In this document: piece by piece, positions 9,174-17,345 of the stretch
How positions within the stretch are numbered: position 1 is the stretch's first letter
Layout: every line of letters starts with the position of its first letter
NCBI GenBank assembly: GCA_016791025.1
Contig: JAEUNX010000079.1
Location: 1-39,791, forward strand
From: Zoogloeaceae bacterium
Lineage (GTDB): Bacteria > Pseudomonadota > Gammaproteobacteria > Burkholderiales > Rhodocyclaceae
DNA length: 39,791 nt
Direction: 5' to 3'
Program-made: the position numbers and the translations under genes
Notes under the pieces: generated by a model
Told to the model about the DNA's origin: nothing
The model's database searches: none
What the model saw: only the letters and a program-made list of their open reading frames with translations

Positions 9174-9340
9174 TTGCGTCTCCTACTCCCTGTATTGAAA
9201 TCATTCTTTTCGTGGTCAGTGGATCACTGATCTACTGCTCTTATTTTGATATGTGACAAATCAATTGCAATCCCGAGTCAGGGGCTGCGGGATTGTTGCC
9301 GGTACAATTGCTGCGTTGCGATGACTGGTGGGGAATAACG
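9174..9340. promoter_or_regulatory. AT-rich divergent promoter region
   Basis: This 167-bp spacer between the small minus-strand gene and the plus-strand MBL gene is clearly more AT-rich than its surroundings (9195-9275) and probably holds promoters for both. It contains a 15-bp inverted repeat at 9216-9230 (TCAGTG, spacer GAT, CACTGA) that could be an operator. No confident -35/-10 pair was assigned. Confidence 0.4.
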
Positions 9341-10291
9341 ATGGCCAAGGTGTTTGCCTATCCCGAAGGCGTGTATGCGGTGGACGCGGAATACGTGCGC
9401 CCGCTCCTGGCCGCGGTGCATCTGGTGGTGCATCGCGACCGGGTGGCGGTGGTGGATACGGGAGCCTTCAATGCCGTCGAGCCGGTCATGGCGGCCTTGG
9501 CGGGGATGGGCCTGGGACCGGAGGCGGTGGATTGGCTCTTCCTGACCCACGTCCATCTTGACCATGCCGGGGCGGCCGGGGCCCTGATGGCCCGCTGCCC
9601 GAACGCGCGTCTCGCGGTCCATCCGCGGGGTCTGCGTCACATGGTCGATCCATCCAAGCTTTGGGCGGGTGCGGCCGGCGTATATGGCGATGAAGCCGTC
9701 CGCAAGCTCTATGGCGAGCCGATTCCGGTGGCGGCCGAGCGGGTGGTGGAGGCCACCGAGGGGCTGGAACTCGATCTGGCGGGGCGGGTCTTCCGTTTTC
9801 TCGACACCCCTGGCCATGCTCGTCATCACGTCTGTATCTGGGACGCCACCTCCCGGGGCTTTTTCACCGGTGACACCTTTGGCCTTTCCTATCGCGATCT
9901 CGACGTGGATGGGCGGCCGAGCATCTTTCCCACCACCACGCCCGTGCAATTCGAGCCCGAGGCGATGCATGGGTCCATCGACCGGATGTTGGGTTTCGAC
10001 CCCAGGGCCATGTATCTCACCCATTTTGGGCGCGTGCAGGAGGTGCCGCGTCTTGCGGCAGATCTCCATCGATTGATCGACGCTCACGTCGCCGTCGCCC
10101 GCGGCGCCGAGAGCGGGCCCGGGCGTCACCATGCGATACGTGCCGGACTGGAGAATCTGCTGCGGGAAGAAGCCCTCGGTCAGGGGTGGACTTTGCCCGA
10201 GGCCGCCCTTTTCGAACTCTTCGAAACCGATCTCGAACTCAACGCCCAGGGACTGGGAGTGTGGCTGGACGGTCAGGTGAAGGGGCAATAG
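9341..10291 (+). CDS. MBL-fold metallo-hydrolase
   Basis: A 316-residue metallo-beta-lactamase-fold hydrolase. The metal-binding signature THVHLDHAG lies near residue 70 and follows VAVVDTGAFNAVEP. Further ligands appear to be His in DTPGHARHH (about 163), Asp in FFTGDTFG and His in YLTHFGRVQ. The start is the ATG at 9341, matching the MAKVFAYPEGVYAVD N-terminus. The long C-terminal extension (about residues 235-316) is helical. The substrate is unknown; glyoxalase II-like and lactonase-like roles are both possible. Its 3' end overlaps the convergent Sel1 gene by 53 bp. Confidence 0.88.
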   Translation: MAKVFAYPEGVYAVDAEYVRPLLAAVHLVVHRDRVAVVDTGAFNAVEPVMAALAGMGLGPEAVDWLFLTHVHLDHAGAAGALMARCPNARLAVHPRGLRHMVDPSKLWAGAAGVYGDEAVRKLYGEPIPVAAERVVEATEGLELDLAGRVFRFLDTPGHARHHVCIWDATSRGFFTGDTFGLSYRDLDVDGRPSIFPTTTPVQFEPEAMHGSIDRMLGFDPRAMYLTHFGRVQEVPRLAADLHRLIDAHVAVARGAESGPGRHHAIRAGLENLLREEALGQGWTLPEAALFELFETDLELNAQGLGVWLDGQVKGQ

Positions 10292-10937
10292 GGGGCGCCA
10301 CGGAAGTCAGGCCGGCCAGGCGCGAGGCGGCGACCGGGTCCCCTTGGCGCGCAGCTTGGGCGTACCACTGGCGTGCTTGGACCAGATCACGATGCAGACC
10401 ATAACCATGTTCGTACATGTGGGCGACGATGTATTGGGCGCCGGCGTCCCCGGCCTGGGCGGCGGCGAGGTACCAGCGCGCCGCTTGGGCCTCATCCTTG
10501 ACCACCCCATCGCCGATGAAATACAGGGTGCCGAGGGTGATCTGGGCCTGGAGATGGCCCTGCCGGGCTGCCAGGGTGTAGAAATGGCGAGCGGTCCCCG
10601 GCGCCCGGGGCACCCCCAGGCCCCGATCGTACAACTGGCCGAAGGAAAATTGGGCATCCGCCAGACCGGCAGTGGCCGCCTGGCGCAGCCAGCGCCAGAT
10701 GGCCCCAGAGTCCGGTGCCGCCACCTCGCCGTTCACCATCATCATGGCGAGCGTGTAGGCGGCAAGGCGATTACCGCTCCGGGCGGCATGCTCCAGGTCC
10801 GCAGCGACTCCCAGGGGATCGGCGGGCTTGGCACGGCCGGACTCCGCCGTTGGGGCCTCCGGAACGGCGTCGGGTGGGTCGGCAAAGGCATGGGCCGCGC
10901 TCAGGGCCAGCAGGCAGATGACGGCATTTCGGCGCAT
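10239..10937 (-). CDS. Periplasmic Sel1-repeat protein
   Basis: A 232-residue exported protein with at least four Sel1-like repeats, seen as recurring ATAGLADAQFSFGQLYDRG, RQGHLQAQITLGTLYFIGDG and AQAGDAGAQYIVAHMYEHG units. Sel1 repeats form a helical scaffold for protein binding. The start at 10937 follows a perfect AGGAGG and gives a signal peptide (MRRNAVICLLALSAAHAFA); the longer frame from 11021 lacks this support and would run into the divergent tcdA promoter. The last 53 bp overlap the 3' end of the MBL gene in opposite orientation. Partner unknown. Confidence 0.85.
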   Translation of the reverse strand: MRRNAVICLLALSAAHAFADPPDAVPEAPTAESGRAKPADPLGVAADLEHAARSGNRLAAYTLAMMMVNGEVAAPDSGAIWRWLRQAATAGLADAQFSFGQLYDRGLGVPRAPGTARHFYTLAARQGHLQAQITLGTLYFIGDGVVKDEAQAARWYLAAAQAGDAGAQYIVAHMYEHGYGLHRDLVQARQWYAQAARQGDPVAASRLAGLTSVAPPIAPSPDRPATLPVPGR

Positions 10938-10983
10938 TGCAGATCCTCCTGGGCGATTGGAGGGTTGCAGCTCGGGGGAGTTC

Positions 10984-11808
10984 ATGGATCCTACTGACGA
11001 GATCTTGGTGGCCAGCGCCACGTTGGCGAGCCCGGGAATCGATGCTTACCGTCGATTCGGTGGCGTCGCCCGGCTCTACGGGCTGGACGGCCTGGCCCGC
11101 CTCCAGGCGGCCCACGTGGCGGTGGTGGGGATCGGCGGTGTGGGCTCCTGGGCGGCAGAGGCCCTGGCCCGGAGCGGGGTGGGGCGTCTGACCCTGATCG
11201 ATCTTGACCATGTGGCGGAGTCCAACCTTAACCGCCAGGCCCATGCCCTGGAGGCGACTTTGGGCCAGGCAAAAGTCCTGGCGATGGCCGAGCGGATCGC
11301 TGGCATCAATCCGGAGTGCCGGGTGACGCCCATCGATGACTTCGTGACTCCCGACAACGTGGCAGATCTGCTGGCGGCGGGCCTGGATGGGGTGGTGGAT
11401 GCCATTGATCAGCTGCGGGCCAAGGTGGCGATGATCGCCCATGGCTGCCGCCTTGGCGTGCCGTTGATCGTGGCCGGCGCAGCGGGGGGACAGACAGATC
11501 CCACCCGCATCCGTGTTGACGATCTGGCTCGCACCATCCAGGACCCCCTCCTCGCCAAGGTTCGTTCCCGACTGCGCAAGGAGCACGGATTTCCCCGGGA
11601 TCCGAAGAAGCGCTTCGGGGTCGAGGCGGTGTACTCCATGGAACCCCTGCGCTATCCGGAGGCGAGTTGCGAAGCGGGGGCAGGGCCGGCAGGACTGTCC
11701 TGCGCTGGCTTCGGGTCGAGCATGGCGGTCACCGCCGGGTTCGGCTTGGCCGCCGCAGCCCGCCTCATCGACACCCTGGTTCGGGGAGGACCGCCTCCGC
11801 GTAATTGA
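10984..11808 (+). CDS. tcdA: tRNA threonylcarbamoyladenosine dehydratase TcdA (CsdL)
   Basis: TcdA uses ATP to cyclise N6-threonylcarbamoyladenosine at position 37 of ANN-decoding tRNAs. The 274-residue product has the family N-terminus (YRRFGGVARLYG), the nucleotide-binding loop VVGIGGVGSWAAEALARSG (about residues 40-58), the LIDLDHVAESNLNRQ motif and VVDAIDQLRAK. The C-terminal Cys pair seen in many TcdA/ThiF-like proteins may correspond to ASCEAG and LSCAGFG. I used the ATG at 10984 because earlier in-frame codons lie inside the divergent Sel1 gene. It ends 6 bp before the convergent M23 peptidase. Confidence 0.93.
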   Translation: MDPTDEILVASATLASPGIDAYRRFGGVARLYGLDGLARLQAAHVAVVGIGGVGSWAAEALARSGVGRLTLIDLDHVAESNLNRQAHALEATLGQAKVLAMAERIAGINPECRVTPIDDFVTPDNVADLLAAGLDGVVDAIDQLRAKVAMIAHGCRLGVPLIVAGAAGGQTDPTRIRVDDLARTIQDPLLAKVRSRLRKEHGFPRDPKKRFGVEAVYSMEPLRYPEASCEAGAGPAGLSCAGFGSSMAVTAGFGLAAAARLIDTLVRGGPPPRN

Positions 11809-11814
11809 AGCGGA

Positions 11815-12645
11815 TCAGCGGGCCAGGGGGGCGGGCAGGAAGAGTTCCGGATCGACGGCGGTTCCGTTGAGGAACACCGTCCAATGGACGTGGGGGCCGG
11901 TGGCGCGCCCGGTAGCGCCGGATGCGCCGAGGCGCTGGCCGGGGCGGACGGTGTCGCCCTCCCGGACGTCGGTCTGGCTGAGGTGACAGATCATGGAAAT
12001 CAGCCCTTGACCGTGGTCGATGAACACCGTCTTGCCATTGAAGAAGTAGTCGCCAACCAGGGAAACGTTGCCGGCATTGGGCGCGCGGACCGGGGTGCCG
12101 GTGGGCACAGCGAGGTCGAGTCCGCGGTGAGGCGCTCGCGGCTGGCCGTTGATGAGGCGCCGCAGGCCAAAGCGGCTGGACAGGCGGCCACTGGATGGCG
12201 CCATCAATTCGGTATCCGTTTCTGCCAGTTCGCGCCATTGGATCTTGGCCTCGTCCTGGAGGCGCTGCTCGGATTCGATACGGGCCAGGGTGGGGGCGTC
12301 CGGCTCCACCATGTTTGGGTCCTTGACGCTGAGATGCTGTTCCGGGTAAGTCTTGGAGGCGACCCGAAAGGCGACTGTTGTTTCTACCCCGCCTTCGTGG
12401 CGGACCCGCAGGGCCTGGTCCCCAGGGGCCGTTTCAAGAGGAATACCGACCAGGGCTTGCCAGCCTTCCGGCGAGCCAAGCACCAGCGTTTGTCGCTCGC
12501 CGTAAAATACCTGGGGACGCGCCTCACCGGCCGGCGCGACAGCGACCTTGGTGATACCGCCGGGGACCGGATCGACCCGCGGCTGTGCCTGGGCGAGGGG
12601 GGCGAAAAGGGCCAAGACAAGGGCGACGCGTCGAATTGTGAGCAT
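11815..12645 (-). CDS. Periplasmic M23 (LytM) family metallopeptidase
   Basis: A 276-residue exported peptidoglycan peptidase-like protein. The N-terminus is a signal peptide (MLTIRRVALVLALFAPLAQA). A beta-rich N-terminal domain (about 25-115) precedes the LytM domain, where zinc-binding motifs are intact: HRGLDLAVPTGTPV carries the HxxxD element and GPHVHWTVFLNG the HxH element. Such enzymes cleave peptide crosslinks in the cell wall. It converges with tcdA. Whether it is an active endopeptidase or a regulator of amidases is not visible, but the metal ligands argue for activity. Confidence 0.92.
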   Translation of the reverse strand: MLTIRRVALVLALFAPLAQAQPRVDPVPGGITKVAVAPAGEARPQVFYGERQTLVLGSPEGWQALVGIPLETAPGDQALRVRHEGGVETTVAFRVASKTYPEQHLSVKDPNMVEPDAPTLARIESEQRLQDEAKIQWRELAETDTELMAPSSGRLSSRFGLRRLINGQPRAPHRGLDLAVPTGTPVRAPNAGNVSLVGDYFFNGKTVFIDHGQGLISMICHLSQTDVREGDTVRPGQRLGASGATGRATGPHVHWTVFLNGTAVDPELFLPAPLAR

Positions 12646-12741
12646 GGGGAACAGCGGGAAATGGGTGGGGATGAGGCCGGGAAGGATAGCCTGAACGGTC
12701 GGCCGGCGGGCATATCCGCGTCAAAATTGGAGGTCGGATCG

Positions 12742-13146
12742 ATGAGCAATATTCCGGTGGTTCCAGGCAAGATGGCGGTCATCCTGTTCGGACATGGCGC
12801 GCGGGATCCGGAATGGGCGGGGCCGATGCATCGAGTGCGGGAGCGAATGGCCCAGCTACAGCCTGGTTTAGCGGTTGAACTGGCTTTTATGGAATTCTTG
12901 AGCCCGAATCTTGACCAGGCGGCCGAGGGATTAGTGGCCAGTGGCGCCCGCCAAATTACGGTGGTTCCGGTGTTTCTGGCCCAGGGTGGCCACCTGAAAC
13001 GGGATGTTCCCGCCAGTGTGGACGGCCTGCGCCAACGCTATCCCGCCTGCCGAATCGAACTTGCTGAGGCGGTGGGCGAGGCCCCGGAGGTCGTTTCGGC
13101 CATCGCCGACTACGCTCTCACGGCTCTGGGGCGTCCGTCGCGCTGA
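12742..13146 (+). CDS. cbiX: Single-domain CbiX-type sirohydrochlorin chelatase
   Basis: A 134-residue protein of the short CbiX/SirB class, which inserts Co or Fe into sirohydrochlorin. The two metal-ligand histidine regions are present: ILFGHGARDPEW near residue 18 and VPVFLAQGGHLKRDVP near residue 80. The ATG at 12742 follows GGAGGTCGGATCG. Siroheme is the cofactor of the NirB encoded at 30060-32501, so a ferrochelatase role in nitrite reduction is plausible, though a role in cobalamin synthesis cannot be excluded. Confidence 0.88.
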   Translation: MSNIPVVPGKMAVILFGHGARDPEWAGPMHRVRERMAQLQPGLAVELAFMEFLSPNLDQAAEGLVASGARQITVVPVFLAQGGHLKRDVPASVDGLRQRYPACRIELAEAVGEAPEVVSAIADYALTALGRPSR

Positions 13147-13211
13147 ATTGATCCTGGAGAGAAAAGGGGCCCCGGCAGTGTCCATGCCGACCCAGCCGCC
13201 CGAGGAGTACG

Positions 13212-16200
13212 ATGCCCCTCAAGGGGGCGGGTTGGGCGCCGTTATTGGGTTTCATGCCCAATGTGAATCCCGAATCCGTCCGCGCGGAGCGTCCCGTTCT
13301 GAACTGGACGCCAAGCACTCCGCTGCGCGCCAGGATGGCTGGGATCCTGGTGGCCCTCCTGGTGAGCGGCTTCGCAGGTGCCGGGGCAGTCATGTTGCAT
13401 CGAAGCGAGACGGCACAGCTGGCGCCCAATTCGGACCCCGCAGTACGTGTTGCCGAGGGCCTGGCGGAGGAACTCCGGGCTTACACCCATGCCCTCGAAG
13501 CCGGTGCTGCCTACGCTAGCGGGCGTTCCAAGCTGACGAGACAAGAGTGGCAGGAATTGGCGGGGCGTCTTCAGCTGGACCGACTTCCGGGGTTTGTTGG
13601 ATTTGGGGTGGTCCAAGTGGGGAGGGTCTCTGGCGGCCCATTGATGTCAAATGGCCTGATTAGCCCCGATTTCGGGGACACCGCAGCTTCCGAGGCGAGT
13701 TCGTTCATTGCCGTCGTGCGATTTCCGCCGAGTCGTGACCTTGCTCCTCTGGGCGCCATGGATGGGATGGATGCGGGGGATCTCGGGGCCATTCGGCGGG
13801 CTGCGACCTCCGGAAAACCGGCAATCGAGGTGGAGCTTACATCAAGGGGGGAGATGCGCATTGACCTGTTTCGTGCCGTGCACAGCAGTGGAGACGATCC
13901 CTTCCCGCGCAGCGCCTTTGTTGAGATTGATCTCAAGGACCTTTTGAAGCGAGTTACCGGGGGTTTGGGGATCAACTTTCCCCTCCGGCTGATTGAGGAA
14001 AATGGCGGTGCCGTCATCCATGATGGTGGCCTCGGGGGCGAGGTGCAGATTCGCCGCGCCACGCTGCTGGCTGCCGACCAAGTTTGGCAGGTCGAGGTGG
14101 CGGAGATGCCCTCAAACTCTGGGTGGAGCATTCCCTTGAGCTATGCCTCCCTTGGAGGCGCCCTCGGCGTTTTCCTCGGTTTCTTGACTTGGCGGGGCTG
14201 GCGCCACAGTGAGGGCGACTCTGCCTGTGGACCATTTGTGCGGTCGGGAATCCCTGCCGCGAGCGAAGGGCCGGAGCAGCAAGCTTTTGGCCAATGGCCG
14301 GGACCGATTTGTGCTGTGGACGATGGCGGCAGATACCTTTGGGCCAATCATGCTTACGGTGAATGGGTCGGCCAATTGCCGTCAGCCCTGGTCGGGCGGG
14401 CATTTCAGGAGCCCGGTGGCGTCGCCGATCCATGGGGGCCGGGCGAGCGGAATCTGGTTTTGCCGGACCCCGTGGATCCGAAGGTTTCGCGATCGTTTCG
14501 GGTCATCCGGCACCCTTTCATCCACGGAGCCGGTGAGCGCGGTTTGCTCGTGGTGTACGACGACATTACCGCCGTGACGGCTGAGACCCAGCGTCTGCAG
14601 GAGATCAATGCTCGCTGGCGATTTGCCCTGGATGTGGCCGGCGAGGGTCTCTGGGAGTGGGATGCCCGTACCGATCAGTTCTACCGCTCAGAGGAATGCT
14701 TTCGCATCCTTGGCTATTCCCGCCGCGCGCAGTGGGAGGCCACGGAGGAATGGTTTGCGCTGGTCCATCCCGACGATCGCGAGCGGACCCGAAACCTTTT
14801 GGCGGCCTTGGCCGCGGGGCAGTCCCAAGTTTATTCGAACGAGTACCGGCTGAGGGATCACAGCGGGAGCTGGCGGTGGGTGTCGTCCCGGGGGCGCACG
14901 ATGGCCGCCGACGAGTTTGGCCGGGCGCTACGAGTCCTTGGCGTGATGACCGACATTTCTGATCGCAAGCGCGCCGAATGGGCCGTTCGCGAAACCGAGG
15001 GGCGGTTCCGCCGCATCGCTGACAGCGCACCAGTGCTGATTTGGATGTCGTCGCCCGCCGGGCACGTTTCCTACGTCAATAAATCCTGGGAGGAATTTAC
15101 CGGCGAGTCGTGCGCGTCGGCGATGGGCGACGGGGCTTACTTGGCGGTGCATCCCGACGATCGGGCCCGGGTAACCTTCCTGCCGCCCTATCTCGCCCAA
15201 CGCAAGGCCTTCCGCGCGGAATTTCGCATGCGGCGGGCCGATGGGGTTTATCGGTGGATTCTGTCTCACGGCGTTCCTCGCTTTGACGGTCTTGGGACCT
15301 TGGTGGGCTATATCGGGACCTGCACCGATATTACCGATCAGAAGCAGGCCGAAGCGGACCTTCGCAGCCATCGGGACCGCCTGAGTGCGCTGGTGGCGGA
15401 GCAGACTCAGGATCTTCTGCGGGCGAAGGAGGTGGCCGAGGCGGCCAACGAGGCCAAGTCCCGATTCCTTGCGAATATTTCCCACGAGCTGCGGACACCA
15501 CTCCATGCAATTCTGAGTAACGCTAAGCTCGGGATTCGGAAAGGGGAGCACCTGACTGGAGAAAAGGCTCGCGAGTATTTCGATCGGATCCAGGTTAGCG
15601 GTGATCGCCTGCTGCGGCTTTTGAACGACCTCCTTGACCTGTCGAAGCTGGAGGCGGGGCGCATGGTTTTGGATTGTCGTCCCGTGAGCTTGGCCGTCCT
15701 TGTGCGGGAGGCCGTTGGCGAGTTCGAGGCGCTCTTTGTTTCAAGGCACCTTTCCTTGCAGGTCCATGAGGAGCCCGACGTTCCCATGGCCCGCCTGGAT
15801 CCGGCCCGCGCAGGGCAAGTCATACGCAACCTACTTGCCAACGCTGCAAAATTTTCCCCTGAAGGAGGGGCTATCCACGTTCGGGTGGGTGGGGCTTGGC
15901 TTCATGGGGATCCCGGTCAGGAGGCTAGGCCGGCGGCATCGTTGGTGGTTTGTGACGGTGGCCCCGGCATCCCTGACGACGAACTTGATTCAATTTTCGA
16001 GTCATTTGTGCAAAGCAGCCGCACTCGGTCCGGTGCTGGCGGTACCGGCCTCGGCCTGTCGATTTGCCGCGAGATTGTCGCGGCCCATGGCGGTCGGATC
16101 TGGGCTGCCAATCAGAAGGAAGGCGGCGCTCGTTTTGAAGCAGTGTGGCCCGCCGCCACGGAAGCTCGCGGGGCGAGGGCCCCGCATGCCAAAGGTATTG

Positions 16201-16238
16201 CCCACCAGGACGCCCAACTCAAGGAGATCCAGGCATGA
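13212..16238 (+). CDS. CHASE-PAS sensor histidine kinase
   Basis: A 1008-residue membrane-bound sensor kinase. A first membrane segment (about 43-62) and a second (about 307-327) flank a periplasmic sensory domain resembling CHASE (PGFVGFGVVQVGR). Three PAS-like domains follow (about 365-465, 470-590, 595-715), the last two with PAC tails (VMTDISDRKRAE, CTDITDQKQAE). A coiled coil leads to HisKA with the phospho-acceptor in ANISHELRTPLHAI, then HATPase_c with N-box NLLANAAKFSPEGG, G1 DGGPGIPDDE and G2 GTGLGLSICREIV. The ATG at 13212 has a GAGGAG. Its TGA overlaps the start of the next gene (ATGA), so the receiver downstream is the likely partner. Ligand unknown. Confidence 0.92.
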   Translation: MPLKGAGWAPLLGFMPNVNPESVRAERPVLNWTPSTPLRARMAGILVALLVSGFAGAGAVMLHRSETAQLAPNSDPAVRVAEGLAEELRAYTHALEAGAAYASGRSKLTRQEWQELAGRLQLDRLPGFVGFGVVQVGRVSGGPLMSNGLISPDFGDTAASEASSFIAVVRFPPSRDLAPLGAMDGMDAGDLGAIRRAATSGKPAIEVELTSRGEMRIDLFRAVHSSGDDPFPRSAFVEIDLKDLLKRVTGGLGINFPLRLIEENGGAVIHDGGLGGEVQIRRATLLAADQVWQVEVAEMPSNSGWSIPLSYASLGGALGVFLGFLTWRGWRHSEGDSACGPFVRSGIPAASEGPEQQAFGQWPGPICAVDDGGRYLWANHAYGEWVGQLPSALVGRAFQEPGGVADPWGPGERNLVLPDPVDPKVSRSFRVIRHPFIHGAGERGLLVVYDDITAVTAETQRLQEINARWRFALDVAGEGLWEWDARTDQFYRSEECFRILGYSRRAQWEATEEWFALVHPDDRERTRNLLAALAAGQSQVYSNEYRLRDHSGSWRWVSSRGRTMAADEFGRALRVLGVMTDISDRKRAEWAVRETEGRFRRIADSAPVLIWMSSPAGHVSYVNKSWEEFTGESCASAMGDGAYLAVHPDDRARVTFLPPYLAQRKAFRAEFRMRRADGVYRWILSHGVPRFDGLGTLVGYIGTCTDITDQKQAEADLRSHRDRLSALVAEQTQDLLRAKEVAEAANEAKSRFLANISHELRTPLHAILSNAKLGIRKGEHLTGEKAREYFDRIQVSGDRLLRLLNDLLDLSKLEAGRMVLDCRPVSLAVLVREAVGEFEALFVSRHLSLQVHEEPDVPMARLDPARAGQVIRNLLANAAKFSPEGGAIHVRVGGAWLHGDPGQEARPAASLVVCDGGPGIPDDELDSIFESFVQSSRTRSGAGGTGLGLSICREIVAAHGGRIWAANQKEGGARFEAVWPAATEARGARAPHAKGIAHQDAQLKEIQA

Positions 16239-17134
16239 CTGGAGCCCGTATTCTCGTCGTGGATGACGAGCCTATGAATCTGGAGATCATCGCCGAGTAT
16301 CTCGATGATTCCGGCTACGAATTGACTTCTGCGGCTAGCGGTGAGGAAGCCTGGGGAATCCTCGATCGGACGGATCCGCCCTTCGATCTGCTGGTCCTCG
16401 ACCGCATGATGCCTGGGATGGATGGGCTGGAGCTGCTTGCGCTGATGCGTGCTGACCCGCGCTTCGAGTCGATTCCGGTGATTCTTCAAACTGCGGCGGC
16501 GTCACCGGATCAGATCCGTGAGGGTTTGGCGGCGGGTGCGGCGTATTACCTTACCAAGCCCTTTGAGCCCGAGAGCCTGCTGACCATTGTCCGGTCGGTG
16601 GAAAGTGACTTGCGGGATCGGCGGGAACTGCACGATCGCCTTCAGCGCCATAGCAATGCCTTGGCCCTGGTCCAGCGGGCCGAATTCGAAGTTCAAACTC
16701 TCGACGATGCCCAGGGTCTGGCGGCGCTATTGGCCGGCCTCTGTGCTGAGCCGGAGATGGCGGTCATGGGATTGTCCGAACTCCTTGTGAATGGCATTGA
16801 GCACGGCAATCTGGGGATCTCCTTCGAAGAGAAGGGGCGCCTGCGGGAAGCGGACACCTGGCTTGAAGAGGTTGAGCGCCGCCTGGCCGATCCTGCTCAT
16901 TGCCACAAGCGCGTGTTTCTAAGCCTGGTTCAAGGGCCCGAAGAATGGAGCATTGTCATTGAGGACCAGGGCAAGGGTTTCGAGTGGCAGCAGTTCCTCG
17001 AACTGAGCCCTGAACGTGCGTTCGCTCCGAACGGTCGCGGGATTGCCCTGGCGCGTCAGCTGGCCTTTACCGAGATCGCTTATGAGGGGCGGGGCAATCG
17101 AGTCAAGGTTCGGCTTCCGCGTCGAAAGGCGTGA
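16235..17134 (+). CDS. Receiver domain fused to RsbW-like HATPase (anti-sigma/kinase type)
   Basis: A 299-residue protein with an N-terminal CheY-like receiver (LVVDDEP, phospho-acceptor in LLVLDRMMPGMDG, TKPF) and a C-terminal HATPase of the RsbW/SpoIIAB class. ATP-binding motifs are ELLVNGIEHGNLG (N-box, about residue 185), EDQGKGF (G1) and NGRGIALARQLA (G2). No HisKA dimerisation domain is present, so it is more like a phosphorylation-controlled serine kinase or anti-sigma factor than a histidine kinase. It starts inside the stop of the sensor kinase gene (ATGA), implying translational coupling. The SpoIIE phosphatase downstream supports a partner-switching role; no STAS antagonist is in the window. 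Confidence 0.87.
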   Translation: MTGARILVVDDEPMNLEIIAEYLDDSGYELTSAASGEEAWGILDRTDPPFDLLVLDRMMPGMDGLELLALMRADPRFESIPVILQTAAASPDQIREGLAAGAAYYLTKPFEPESLLTIVRSVESDLRDRRELHDRLQRHSNALALVQRAEFEVQTLDDAQGLAALLAGLCAEPEMAVMGLSELLVNGIEHGNLGISFEEKGRLREADTWLEEVERRLADPAHCHKRVFLSLVQGPEEWSIVIEDQGKGFEWQQFLELSPERAFAPNGRGIALARQLAFTEIAYEGRGNRVKVRLPRRKA

Positions 17135-17345
17135 GGGGCCTCTTCGTCCCAATCTGGTCGCTCTGCCGTGGTATTTCTCGCCAGGGAATACGGCTGGGAT
17201 CGGGGGTGAGGTGGTTAAGCGCGCACATCGCCAACCGCGATGGTGAAGCAAGGCGAACGCTTTCGGTATTTATGAATAAAGTGATAGTGGATAGGATTCG
17301 ACCTTTTGACCGGGCGGCGAGCGCCTCGGTTCTGGAGTGGTTTTG
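17135..17345 (+). promoter_or_regulatory. Intergenic region with AT-rich pocket before the receiver-PAS-SpoIIE gene
   Basis: This 211-bp gap is GC-rich apart from an AT-rich pocket at about 17260-17298, the most promoter-like stretch here. I cannot name a confident -35/-10 pair. A GGAG at 17334-17337 serves the ATG at 17346. Confidence 0.35.

Noticed and set aside
9246..9264. TTGAT...ATCAA resembling an FNR box
   Set aside because: The spacer is 9 bases rather than the 4 required for FNR/CRP-type sites.
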